Program-made: the position numbers and the translations under genes
Notes under the pieces: model-generated
The model's database searches: none
What the model saw: the letters and a program-made list of their open reading frames with translations, nothing else
What the model was told of the DNA's origin: nothing
Source of the DNA: Pseudomonas fluorescens
Lineage (GTDB): Bacteria > Pseudomonadota > Gammaproteobacteria > Pseudomonadales > Pseudomonadaceae
Assembly: GCF_902497785.1 (NCBI RefSeq)
Contig: NZ_CABVHK010000002.1
Coordinates: 1-64,000, forward strand
Direction: 5' to 3'
DNA length: 64,000 bases
Shown here: piece by piece, positions 48,819-56,922 of the stretch
How the letters are laid out: each line of letters begins with the position of its first letter
Position numbering within the stretch: position 1 is the first letter of the stretch

Positions 48819-49610
48819 ATGCGTGTGTTCCTCGCCCTTTGCTTGCTGGCCTTGAGCGGGCTCAGCCAAGCGGCGATCAAAACTCAGGAAATTCCTTACC
48901 AGAGCGCCGACGGCACGAAGCTGATCGGGTATTACGCCTACGACGACGCCATTCAGGGCCCACGCCCGGGAGTCGTCGTGGTGCACGAATGGTGGGGCCT
49001 CAACGACTACGCCAAGCGCCGCGCCCGTGATCTCGCCGGTCTGGGTTACAGCGCGCTGGCCATCGACATGTACGGCGACGGCAAAAACACCGAGCACCCC
49101 AAGGACGCCATGGCCTTCATGCAAGCCGCGACCAAAGACAGCGCCGCCGCCAGTGCGCGGTTTCAGGCAGGGTTGGATCTGTTGAAAAAACAGGCGCAAA
49201 CCGATCCGGATAAAATCGCAGCCATTGGTTATTGCTTCGGCGGTGCGGTGGTGTTGAATGCGGCGCGTCAGGGTTTGCCGCTGCTGGGCGTGGTGAGTTT
49301 CCACGGCGCGCTGGCAACCAAAACACCGGCGACGCCGGGCGGTGTGAAGGCGAAAATCCTGGTCGAGCATGGCGCGCTGGACAGCATGGTCACGGCGGAT
49401 AACGTCACAGCGTTCAAGGCTGAAATGGACAAGGCCGGAGCCCACTATCAGTTCGTCAGCCTTGAAGGGGCCAAGCATGGGTTCAGTAATCCGGATGCGG
49501 ACCGGCTGGGGCATGGTGATCATGGCGGGCCGGATATTGGTTACAACAAAGCGGCGGATGAGAAGTCCTGGGCGGATATGCAGGCGTTTTTGAAGAAGAT
49601 ATTCAGCTGA
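48819..49610 (+). CDS. exported dienelactone hydrolase family protein
   Basis: A 263-residue alpha/beta hydrolase with signal peptide MRVFLALCLLALSGLSQA. The nucleophile is Cys in IAAIGYCFGGAVVL, the acid is Asp in EHGALDSMV and the His is in GAKHGFSNPDAD; VVVVHEWWGLNDYAKRRA is the family oxyanion region. AGGAGAT lies upstream of ATG. A periplasmic place sets it apart from catabolic dienelactone hydrolases; substrate is unknown. Confidence 0.9.
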   Translation: MRVFLALCLLALSGLSQAAIKTQEIPYQSADGTKLIGYYAYDDAIQGPRPGVVVVHEWWGLNDYAKRRARDLAGLGYSALAIDMYGDGKNTEHPKDAMAFMQAATKDSAAASARFQAGLDLLKKQAQTDPDKIAAIGYCFGGAVVLNAARQGLPLLGVVSFHGALATKTPATPGGVKAKILVEHGALDSMVTADNVTAFKAEMDKAGAHYQFVSLEGAKHGFSNPDADRLGHGDHGGPDIGYNKAADEKSWADMQAFLKKIFS

Positions 49611-49636
49611 GCAGATAGGCCCTGTGGTGAGGGGGT

Positions 49637-49773
49637 TTTGTGGCGAGGGGATTTATCCCCGTTCGGCTGCGAAGCAGTCGCAAACCGGGCGACCGCGTTC
49701 TCCTGTTGAAGCGCGGCCGCAGGTTTTGGGGCCGCTCCGCGACCCAGCGGGGATAAATCCCCTCGCCACAAAA
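49637..49773. repeat. REP pair (inverted), family C
   Basis: TTTTGTGGCGAGGGGATTTA and its complement bound a 137-bp unit. Internal shorter inverted segments (GCGGTCGC-like, GCGGCCGC) could form a branched fold. A third family, different from the two common ones in this window. Confidence 0.85.
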
Positions 49774-49812
49774 GCGCCCAGACACTACCCAGCTTCAAGG
49801 CAACCCGGCAAA

Positions 49813-50547
49813 ATGCCCGGCATGAATCCCGTCCCCGCCCTGCCCGCTTGCTGCACCCCACTCGATGCTCATTGGCCGCTGCCATTTGCGTTGCCGGATA
49901 CCGTGCTGTTGAGCACGCACTTCGATCCCTCACAATTGACCAGCGATGACTTTCAGCGCAGCGCCATCGAACCGCCGGCGACTATCCAGCGCTCGGTCGC
50001 CAAGCGCCAGGCAGAGTTTCTCGCCGGGCGGATTTGTGCGCGGGCAGCGCTGCAACAGCTGGAAGGGTCAAGTGTCGTCCCGGCGATTGGCGACGACCGG
50101 GCGCCGGTCTGGCCTGCGCACATCTGCGGCTCGATCACCCACAGCACCGGCCGGGCAGCGGCAATCGTTGCGCAGAAAAGCCATTGGCGCGGCCTCGGCA
50201 TGGATCTGGAAAACCTGCTCAACCCCGAACGCGCAGAGCGCCTGGCCGGGGAAATCCTCACCCCGCCCGAGTTGCAGCGCATGGCAGCGGGCAGTCGCGA
50301 TCAACTGGCGATGCTGGTGACGCTGACGTTTTCGGTGAAGGAAAGCCTGTTCAAGGCGCTGTACCCGATTGTCCGGCAGCGCTTCTACTTCGAACACGCC
50401 GAAGTGCTGGAGTGGAGCGAAGCTGGGGAAGTGCGCCTGCGGTTGCTGACTGACCTGTCCGGTGAGTGGCGCAATGGCACTGAGCTGGAGGCGCAGTTTG
50501 GGGTGAAGGATGGGCAGTTGTTGAGTTTGGTCAGTATCCAGGCCTGA
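49813..50547 (+). CDS. pcpS: 4'-phosphopantetheinyl transferase PcpS
   Basis: A 244-residue EntD/Sfp-type transferase that primes carrier proteins of fatty acid and siderophore/polyketide synthesis; pseudomonads lack AcpS and use PcpS for both. Motifs GLGMDLENLL and LTFSVKESLFKALYPIV hold the Mg2+ and CoA ligands. N-terminus MPGMNPVPALPACCTPLD resembles the P. aeruginosa protein; the inner ATG at 49822 is an alternative start. Confidence 0.93.
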   Translation: MPGMNPVPALPACCTPLDAHWPLPFALPDTVLLSTHFDPSQLTSDDFQRSAIEPPATIQRSVAKRQAEFLAGRICARAALQQLEGSSVVPAIGDDRAPVWPAHICGSITHSTGRAAAIVAQKSHWRGLGMDLENLLNPERAERLAGEILTPPELQRMAAGSRDQLAMLVTLTFSVKESLFKALYPIVRQRFYFEHAEVLEWSEAGEVRLRLLTDLSGEWRNGTELEAQFGVKDGQLLSLVSIQA

Positions 50548-50567
50548 AGGTTTTTGGTGGTTGATAG

Positions 50568-50655
50568 GGCCTCTTCGCGAGCAGGCTCGCTCCCACAGGG
50601 ATCGTTGGTGTGGCAGAAATCCATTGTGGGAGCGAGCTTGCTCGCGATGAGGCCC
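50568..50655. repeat. REP pair (inverted), family A
   Basis: GGGCCTCTTCGCGAGCAGGC and its near complement GCTTGCTCGCGATGAGGCCC around about 35 bp, between convergent pcpS and kinase genes. Confidence 0.9.
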
Positions 50656-50673
50656 GCCCAGCCGACATCAACC

Positions 50674-52284
50674 TCAGCGCTTCTCCTGATTGCGCGGCCA
50701 GCTCAAACTGAAACACGCGCCTCCGAGGCTTTTGCTCCTGCTGATCAGCGCGCGCCCGCCATGCCAATGAACGATCCGTCGCACTATCGAAAGTCCCAAT
50801 CCATGCCCGCCCGACGCCCGCGTGCGGCTGTCATCGAGTCGCAGGAACGGGGTGAATATTTTCTCCCAGGCTGACTCGGGAACTCCCGGTCCATCATCTT
50901 CGATATCCACCCGACACCGCTGCTGCCCCACTTGATAACTCACGGTCACCCGTGACGAGGCATGGCGCATGGCGTTGGTGACCAGGTTCTGAATCGCCCG
51001 GTGCAAATAGCGTGGTTCGGCCTCGACCCAGGCATCATCGCAATCGGCGGCGGACAGGCACAAACCGCGCTGCACCGAGACGTCGGCGCGCAGCGGCGCC
51101 AACTCCTCGATCACTTGATTGACCAGCGCGTCCAGATCGATACGCTGGAAATTCAGCGCCGGCGAGCCCTGTTCCAGCCGTGCGTAGGTAAGCATCTCGT
51201 CGACCAGCCGATCCAGGTCCTCAATGTCGTGATCCATGCCTTCGCAATATTTCTGCAAGGCTTGCGGCGTGCTGGCCGAGCCGATCATCTCCAGGCCAAA
51301 ACGCAGGCGCGCCACCGGCGTGCGCAACTCGTGGGAGACCGCGCGCACCAGCTCGCGTTGAATCGCCAACAATTGCTGTAAATGCTCGGCCATGCCGTTG
51401 AACGCAGACGCCAGGCGCCCCACCGAATCGGCACCGCGCGTCGGCACGCGGGTTTCCAGGCTGCCTTTGGCGATGCGTGTGGCGGCCGCTTCGAGACCGC
51501 GCAGACGGCGCTCCAGTTGCCGCACCAGTAAGTAGACGATCAAGCCGATCAGGCTCAACCCGAGCGCCGCGATCAGCACCAGCCACTCCGGCGGGTACGG
51601 ATTCATCTGATACAGCGGGCCGATTTCCAGCACCCACGGTGTGCCGGGCATGCCGGCAAATACCCGGATCGAATCGCCGCCCTTGCCCAGCGCCATCACC
51701 GTGTCGCCCTCGGTCACCCGACGGCTCTGGTCTTCGTCCATGTCCGCTTCGTCAACCGTCACCAGCCGCAGGTCAAAACCAAAACCCTTTTCTTCCTTTA
51801 GCTGCGCCAGACGCTTGGGCTGGTCGGCCACCGGAACGCGCACCAGTTCGTCGGCGAGCAGGTAGATAGTCGCCCGCGCCAGCTGCTCGCTGATCTGCTG
51901 CACTTCGCCGGTCAACATCAACTGTTCCTTGGCGCTGACCAACCGATACACCTTCGCCGCGTGGGGGCCGGTTTGCTCCACCAGCGCCTGGCCGCGCAGC
52001 ACGCGGGTGCGCTGGGTCAGGTCGAGGTCGGTCTGGGCAAAGGTTTTCAGCGCCAACGGGATGCCGAGCAAGCGTTCCCAGCCCAACAAGGCGCGGTGAC
52101 GCTGGGTTTCGTTCATCGGTTGCAGGTTGTCGGCCATCAACGAAAACGTGCCGTGGGCCAGTCGCTCGCGGTACTGCTCGCCGCGCACCTGGTTGAGCAT
52201 GTGCAAGGCCAGCACGCCGAGCACCGCCACCAGAATCAGCGCGGCGCACATGCCGCCATAAATACGCAGGAAGATCGAATTCAC
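50674..52284 (-). CDS. sensor histidine kinase (RstB-like)
   Basis: A 536-residue kinase with GTG start overlapping the regulator's stop by four bases. TM1 IYGGMCAALILVAVLGVLAL, a long periplasmic domain of about 210 residues, TM2 WLVLIAALGLSLIGLIVYLL, HAMP (RIAKGSLETRVPTRGAD), HisKA with AVSHELRTPVARLRFGLEM and HATPase_c with GGHGLGLSIV. Layout is like RstB. Signal and targets are unknown. Confidence 0.88.
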   Translation of the reverse strand: MNSIFLRIYGGMCAALILVAVLGVLALHMLNQVRGEQYRERLAHGTFSLMADNLQPMNETQRHRALLGWERLLGIPLALKTFAQTDLDLTQRTRVLRGQALVEQTGPHAAKVYRLVSAKEQLMLTGEVQQISEQLARATIYLLADELVRVPVADQPKRLAQLKEEKGFGFDLRLVTVDEADMDEDQSRRVTEGDTVMALGKGGDSIRVFAGMPGTPWVLEIGPLYQMNPYPPEWLVLIAALGLSLIGLIVYLLVRQLERRLRGLEAAATRIAKGSLETRVPTRGADSVGRLASAFNGMAEHLQQLLAIQRELVRAVSHELRTPVARLRFGLEMIGSASTPQALQKYCEGMDHDIEDLDRLVDEMLTYARLEQGSPALNFQRIDLDALVNQVIEELAPLRADVSVQRGLCLSAADCDDAWVEAEPRYLHRAIQNLVTNAMRHASSRVTVSYQVGQQRCRVDIEDDGPGVPESAWEKIFTPFLRLDDSRTRASGGHGLGLSIVRRIVHWHGGRALISRSKSLGGACFSLSWPRNQEKR

Positions 52285-53003
52285 AGCGACGGGTCTACAC
52301 AGGCTTCCGGCACAAACAGATAACCTTTGCTGCGCACAGTCTTGATCAGTCGCGGATGGTCCGGGTCGTCGCCGATTTTCGGCCGGATGCGCGAGATGCG
52401 CACGTCGATGGAGCGGTCCTGGCCGTCATAACCGATGCCGCGCAGGGCGGTGAAAATCTCTTCTCGAGACAGGATGCGCCCGGCATTGGCCACCAATAGC
52501 CACAGCAGGTCGAACTCGGCACTGGTCAATTCGATGCCGTTGTCATTCAGCCAGGCTTCACGCAAGGCGTTGTCCACCACCAACGGGCCGAACTGCAGGC
52601 GACGTAGTTTTTCCGGGACGGCTTCTGGCGCTTCACTGCGTCGCAGCAAGGCCTGCACGCGTGCCAGCAGCAAACGCGGGCGCACCGGTTTGCACACATA
52701 ATCGTCGGCGCCGAGGTCGAGGCCGAGAATCTGGTCGGTGTCGTCGGTGCGCGCAGTGAGCATCAAAATCGGGCCGTCGTACTTGTCGCGGACCTTGCGG
52801 CAAATGCTCAGGCCGTCTTCGCCGGGCAGCATCAGGTCGAGGATCACCAGGTCCGGTTGCTCCTTGATGATGCGCGCCGCCGCCAGCGCTCCGTCGCCCT
52901 CGATGGACACGCGCAGGCCATTGGCTTCCAGGTAATCGCGGGTCAGTTCGGCCAGACGCTGGTCGTCCTCGACAATCAATACCTGCCAGGCTTCTTGCTC
53001 CAC
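52281..53003 (-). CDS. OmpR-family response regulator (RstA-like)
   Basis: A 240-residue regulator. GTG at 53003 (VEQEAWQVLIVEDD) is chosen as AGAGG lies six bases upstream; an in-frame extension is not supported. Phospho-Asp in LVILDLMLPGEDG, Lys in VCKPVRPRLL and a winged helix ending IKTVRSKGYLFVP. Divergent from nrdA. Confidence 0.9.
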   Translation of the reverse strand: MEQEAWQVLIVEDDQRLAELTRDYLEANGLRVSIEGDGALAAARIIKEQPDLVILDLMLPGEDGLSICRKVRDKYDGPILMLTARTDDTDQILGLDLGADDYVCKPVRPRLLLARVQALLRRSEAPEAVPEKLRRLQFGPLVVDNALREAWLNDNGIELTSAEFDLLWLLVANAGRILSREEIFTALRGIGYDGQDRSIDVRISRIRPKIGDDPDHPRLIKTVRSKGYLFVPEACVDPSL

Positions 53004-53293
53004 GGTGACCTCTGCTTGCCAACAACACTTATAAGGAAGGATCCGCCCGTCTTTTTGTAATGATTGGGGAGGATAAGAATGCGTACGTACCGACCGATTG
53101 TATAAACGTCGCCCGTCGAGAACACAAGCCGGTAAATGCGTTCGGACAGGCCGCTTTTTTGTGATAGGGTTCGCGCCCTTAAAAATCCGCGCGGCTGTTT
53201 TCAATCATTGAAAATCCGTGAAAAACGGTCCACTCCAGCAAGGTCGCGGCCTACACGCCGATTCCACCTTTCACACACAATTTACGCACAGGT

Positions 53294-53302
53294 TTATCCA
53301 CA
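53294..53302 (+). promoter_or_regulatory. DnaA box upstream of nrdA
   Basis: TTATCCACA is an exact match to the DnaA-box consensus, 27 bp before the first NrdR-like box. DnaA acts on nrdAB in E. coli; the same is plausible here. Confidence 0.6.
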
Positions 53303-53328
53303 GGTAGTACGTTGCAACACCCTCCAAA

Positions 53329-53375
53329 ACGCATTATCTTGTAGCTCGGCGCCGAAAAAACCCTACATATAGGGT
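53329..53375 (+). promoter_or_regulatory. tandem NrdR-like boxes upstream of nrdA
   Basis: Box 1 ACGCATTATCTTGTAG (53329) and box 2 ACCCTACATATAGGGT (53360) start exactly 31 bp apart, three helical turns. Against the NrdR consensus ACACWATATATWGTGT I count 11 and 13 matches of 16. Two boxes in this phase are the hallmark of NrdR-regulated promoters. Box 2 is nearly palindromic and followed by T5. Confidence 0.65.
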
Positions 53376-53737
53376 TTTTGCTCAAAAGCCCAACCACATT
53401 TCAGACCAGAAACTCAAGCGCTTTATTGCCTGTTTATGGTTGAACCCAGCGTCATTTTACAAGCCCAAACCGCTCACGCGGATGGCACCGTTTTTTCAGG
53501 CCGGTACGGCCAAAACGGTACGGGTGTTGCAGTCATTAACTGCCACCCGGAATGGAATCCGGTGACGAGCCCAGGTTCGTTACCAAAGACTTCGGCAAGG
53601 ACGCGGCATCATTAGCCTTTTTCCTACTGTCCCGAAGTTGTTATGCCCGACGCCCGTCGGTTGTAGTGCTTCAGGACAGAACGGTGGGCACCGTGAAGGT
53701 GCCCAAACAAACATAGAGAATGTGGAGACAACCCCCC
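53376..53737 (+). promoter_or_regulatory. long, potentially structured nrdA leader
   Basis: About 360 bp without a gene separate the NrdR-like boxes from the nrdA ATG. Several stems can form: GGCC..GGCC at about 53500, GGGTG/CACCC with inner GCAGT/ACTGC at 53523-53549, CCGGA/TCCGG at 53549-53565 and, close to the start codon, GGGCACC/GGTGCCC with loop GTGAA at 53686-53704. No known riboswitch consensus is recognised. Confidence 0.4.
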
Positions 53738-56632
53738 ATGCAAACCGACACAACTCGCGAGAACCCGCAGGGCACCTTGCCGCAGGCCGCCGATTCGACT
53801 TCGGATCTGTCCGCCACCGCGCCTGGCCAGCTGCGCGTGATCAAGCGTAACGGCACTGTCGTTCCTTACACCGACGACAAAATCACCGTCGCGATCACCA
53901 AAGCGTTTCTCGCAGTTGAAGGCGGCACCGCTGCCGCTTCGTCGCGAATCCATGACACCGTTGCCCGCCTGACCGAACAGGTCACCGCGACCTTCAAGCG
54001 TCGCATGCCGTCGGGCGGCACCATCCACATCGAAGAAATCCAGGACCAGGTTGAACTGGCCCTGATGCGTGCCGGCGAGCAAAAAGTAGCCCGCGACTAC
54101 GTGATCTACCGCGACGGTCGTTCGAAACAGCGCGCCGCCCACGCCCCGGCGGAAGAAGCGGTCAACGCTCACCCGTCGATCCGCATCACCCGCGCCGACG
54201 GCACCTTTGCGCCGCTGGACATGGGTCGCCTGAATACCATCGTCACCGAAGCGTGCGAAGGCCTGGCAGAGGTCGACGGCGACCTGATCCAGCGCGAAAC
54301 CCTGAAAAACCTGTACGACGGCGTGGCCCTGACCGACGTCAACACCGCGCTGGTGATGACCGCCCGTACCTTGGTCGAGCGTGAGCCGAACTACTCGTTC
54401 GTGACCGCCCGCCTGCTGATGGACACCCTGCGTGCCGAAGGCCTGAACTTCCTCGAAGTCGCTGAAAGCGCGACCCACCACGAGATGGTCGACCTGTACG
54501 CCAAGGCGCTGCCGGCTTACATCGCCAAGGGTATCGAATTCGAATTGCTGAACCCGGTCCTGGCTACCTTCGACCTGGAAAAACTCGGCAAGGCGATCAA
54601 CCACGAGCGCGATCAGCAGTTCACGTACCTGGGCCTGCAAACCCTGTACGACCGTTACTTCATCCACAAGGACGGGATCCGCTTCGAACTGCCGCAGATT
54701 TTCTTCATGCGCGTGGCCATGGGCCTGGCAATCGAAGAGAAGAACAAAGAAGACCGTGCGATCGAGTTCTATAACCTGTTGTCGTCCTTCGACTACATGT
54801 CGTCGACCCCGACCCTGTTCAACGCCGGCACCCTGCGTCCACAACTGTCGAGCTGCTACCTGACCACCGTGCCGGATGACCTGTCGGGCATTTACCACGC
54901 GATCCACGACAACGCCATGTTGTCGAAATTTGCCGGTGGCCTGGGCAACGACTGGACCCCGGTTCGTGCGCTGGGTTCTTACATCAAGGGCACCAACGGC
55001 AAATCCCAGGGCGTCGTGCCGTTTCTCAAAGTGGTGAACGACACCGCCGTTGCCGTTAACCAGGGTGGCAAGCGCAAAGGCGCGGTCTGTGCCTACCTGG
55101 AAACCTGGCACATGGACATCGAAGAGTTCATCGAACTGCGCAAGAACACCGGTGATGATCGTCGTCGTACCCACGACATGAACACTGCCAACTGGATCCC
55201 TGACCTGTTCATGAAGCGCGTCTTCGATGATGGTCCGTGGACCCTGTTCTCGCCGTCCGAAGTACCGGACTTGCACGACCTGACCGGCAAGGCCTTCGAA
55301 GAGCGTTACGAGTATTACGAAGCGTTGTCCCAGTACCCGGGCAAGATCAAGCTGTTCAAGACCATCCAGGCCAAAGACCTGTGGCGCAAAATGCTCTCCA
55401 TGCTGTTTGAAACCGGCCACCCATGGCTGACCTTCAAAGACCCGTGCAACCTGCGCAGCCCGCAGCAGCACGTCGGCGTGGTTCACAGCTCGAACCTGTG
55501 CACCGAGATCACCTTGAACACCAACAAGGACGAGATCGCCGTTTGCAACCTGGGCTCGATCAACCTGCCGAACCACATCGTCAACGGCAAGCTGGACACC
55601 GCCAAGCTCGAGCGCACGGTGAACACCGCGGTTCGCATGCTCGATAACGTGATCGACATCAACTACTACTCGGTGCCACAAGCGAAGAACTCCAACTTCA
55701 AGCACCGTCCGGTCGGCCTGGGCATCATGGGCTTCCAGGACGCGTTGTACCTGCAGCACATTCCTTACGGTTCCGACGCTGCCGTCGAGTTCGCCGACAA
55801 GTCGATGGAAGCGGTCAGCTACTACGCGATCCAGGCTTCCTGCGACCTGGCCGACGAGCGCGGCGCCTACGAGACGTTCCAGGGTTCGCTGTGGTCCAAG
55901 GGCATCCTGCCGCTGGATTCGCAACAGATCCTGATCGAGCAACGTGGCCAGAAGTACATCGACGTTGACCTGAACGAATCCCTGGACTGGGCACCGGTTC
56001 GTGCCCGTGTGCAGAAAGGTATTCGTAACTCCAACATCATGGCCATCGCACCGACCGCGACCATCGCCAACATCACCGGCGTGTCGCAGTCGATCGAACC
56101 GACCTACCAGAACCTCTACGTGAAATCGAACCTGTCGGGCGAATTCACCGTGATCAACCCGTACCTGGTTCGCGACCTGAAAGCTCGCGGTCTGTGGGAC
56201 TCGGTCATGATCAACGACCTGAAGTACTACGACGGTTCGGTGCAGCAGATCGAGCGCATCCCGCAAGAACTCAAAGAGCTCTACGCGACCGCGTTCGAAG
56301 TGGACACCAAGTGGATCGTCGACGCGGCCAGCCGTCGTCAGAAGTGGATCGACCAGGCTCAATCGCTGAACCTGTACATCGCCGGCGCCTCGGGCAAGAA
56401 GCTGGACGTGACCTACCGCATGGCCTGGTACCGTGGTCTGAAAACCACTTACTACCTCCGTGCGCTGGCCGCGACCAGCACCGAGAAGTCGACCATCAAC
56501 ACCGGCAAGCTGAACGCTGTTTCCAGCGGCGGCAACCACGGTGAAGATTCGGTCCTGGCGGCTCCTGCCGGTCCTGCTCCAGTGCCGAAGGCTTGCGCCA
56601 TCGACGAGCCGGATTGCGAAGCTTGCCAATAA
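53738..56632 (+). CDS. nrdA: class Ia ribonucleotide reductase, large subunit
   Basis: A 964-residue NrdA that reduces ribonucleoside diphosphates. N-terminal ATP-cone domains (RVIKRNGTVVPYTDDKI and a second at RITRADGTFAPLDMGRLN) precede the catalytic barrel; SSCYLTTV, the thiyl-radical Cys with Glu in SSNLCTEITLNT and PTATIANITG are core motifs, and the redox-shuttle Cys pair is in CAIDEPDCEACQ. ATG 53738 with GGAGA upstream fits the length I recall for P. aeruginosa (963). The small-subunit gene nrdB does not follow. Confidence 0.97.
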   Translation: MQTDTTRENPQGTLPQAADSTSDLSATAPGQLRVIKRNGTVVPYTDDKITVAITKAFLAVEGGTAAASSRIHDTVARLTEQVTATFKRRMPSGGTIHIEEIQDQVELALMRAGEQKVARDYVIYRDGRSKQRAAHAPAEEAVNAHPSIRITRADGTFAPLDMGRLNTIVTEACEGLAEVDGDLIQRETLKNLYDGVALTDVNTALVMTARTLVEREPNYSFVTARLLMDTLRAEGLNFLEVAESATHHEMVDLYAKALPAYIAKGIEFELLNPVLATFDLEKLGKAINHERDQQFTYLGLQTLYDRYFIHKDGIRFELPQIFFMRVAMGLAIEEKNKEDRAIEFYNLLSSFDYMSSTPTLFNAGTLRPQLSSCYLTTVPDDLSGIYHAIHDNAMLSKFAGGLGNDWTPVRALGSYIKGTNGKSQGVVPFLKVVNDTAVAVNQGGKRKGAVCAYLETWHMDIEEFIELRKNTGDDRRRTHDMNTANWIPDLFMKRVFDDGPWTLFSPSEVPDLHDLTGKAFEERYEYYEALSQYPGKIKLFKTIQAKDLWRKMLSMLFETGHPWLTFKDPCNLRSPQQHVGVVHSSNLCTEITLNTNKDEIAVCNLGSINLPNHIVNGKLDTAKLERTVNTAVRMLDNVIDINYYSVPQAKNSNFKHRPVGLGIMGFQDALYLQHIPYGSDAAVEFADKSMEAVSYYAIQASCDLADERGAYETFQGSLWSKGILPLDSQQILIEQRGQKYIDVDLNESLDWAPVRARVQKGIRNSNIMAIAPTATIANITGVSQSIEPTYQNLYVKSNLSGEFTVINPYLVRDLKARGLWDSVMINDLKYYDGSVQQIERIPQELKELYATAFEVDTKWIVDAASRRQKWIDQAQSLNLYIAGASGKKLDVTYRMAWYRGLKTTYYLRALAATSTEKSTINTGKLNAVSSGGNHGEDSVLAAPAGPAPVPKACAIDEPDCEACQ

Positions 56633-56670
56633 GCTGAGCCGGTAGGCACCGTAAGGTGCTGACCCGACAA

Positions 56671-56709
56671 CCCCCGATGAGCCTCTGGCTGATCGGGGGT
56701 TTTCTTTTG
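56671..56709 (+). terminator. terminator after nrdA
   Basis: CCCCCGAT / ATCGGGGG stem extended by inner pairs, followed by TTTTCTTTT, 38 bp past the nrdA stop. A smaller hairpin GCACC-GTAA-GGTGC at about 56646 precedes it. Confidence 0.92.
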
Positions 56710-56722
56710 TGCCTTTTTCAGA

Positions 56723-56850
56723 TCAAAAGATCGCAGCCTCGTTTCACTCGACAGCTCCTACAAGAGATCGCATTTCAAGGTAGGAGCTCTACCAGGGGAT
56801 CGCGATTCAACGTAGGAGCTGTCGAGTGAAACGAGGCTGCGATCTTTTGA
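56723..56850. repeat. REP pair (inverted), family B variant
   Basis: TCAAAAGATCGCAGCCTCGT and its complement, continuing with TTCACTCGACAGCTCCTAC, plus a third partial arm (GTAGGAGCTCTACC) inside. Between convergent nrdA and flgE. Confidence 0.88.
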
Positions 56851-56867
56851 CCTGTATGCGACACCCA

Positions 56868-56900
56868 CAAAAAAGCCCCTCTTGCGAGGGGCTCTTTAAG
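56868..56900 (-). terminator. terminator after flgE
   Basis: Stem AGCCCCTC / GAGGGGCT around TTGC; on the minus strand it ends in CTTTTTTG. 22 bp past the flgE stop. Confidence 0.9.
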
Positions 56901-56922
56901 TAGCGCTTTCAGCCAATCACTA

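Noticed and set aside
53520..53640. Possible cobalamin riboswitch in the nrdA leader (GGAATCCGGTG-like segment)
   Set aside because: The order of elements is wrong and no B12-box (GCCAGGAGACC-like) is present, so only a generic structured leader is reported.
53624..56629. A 1001-codon open frame on the strand opposite nrdA
   Set aside because: It mirrors nrdA codon for codon, lacks family similarity and a ribosome site, and arises from strong GC bias at third positions.
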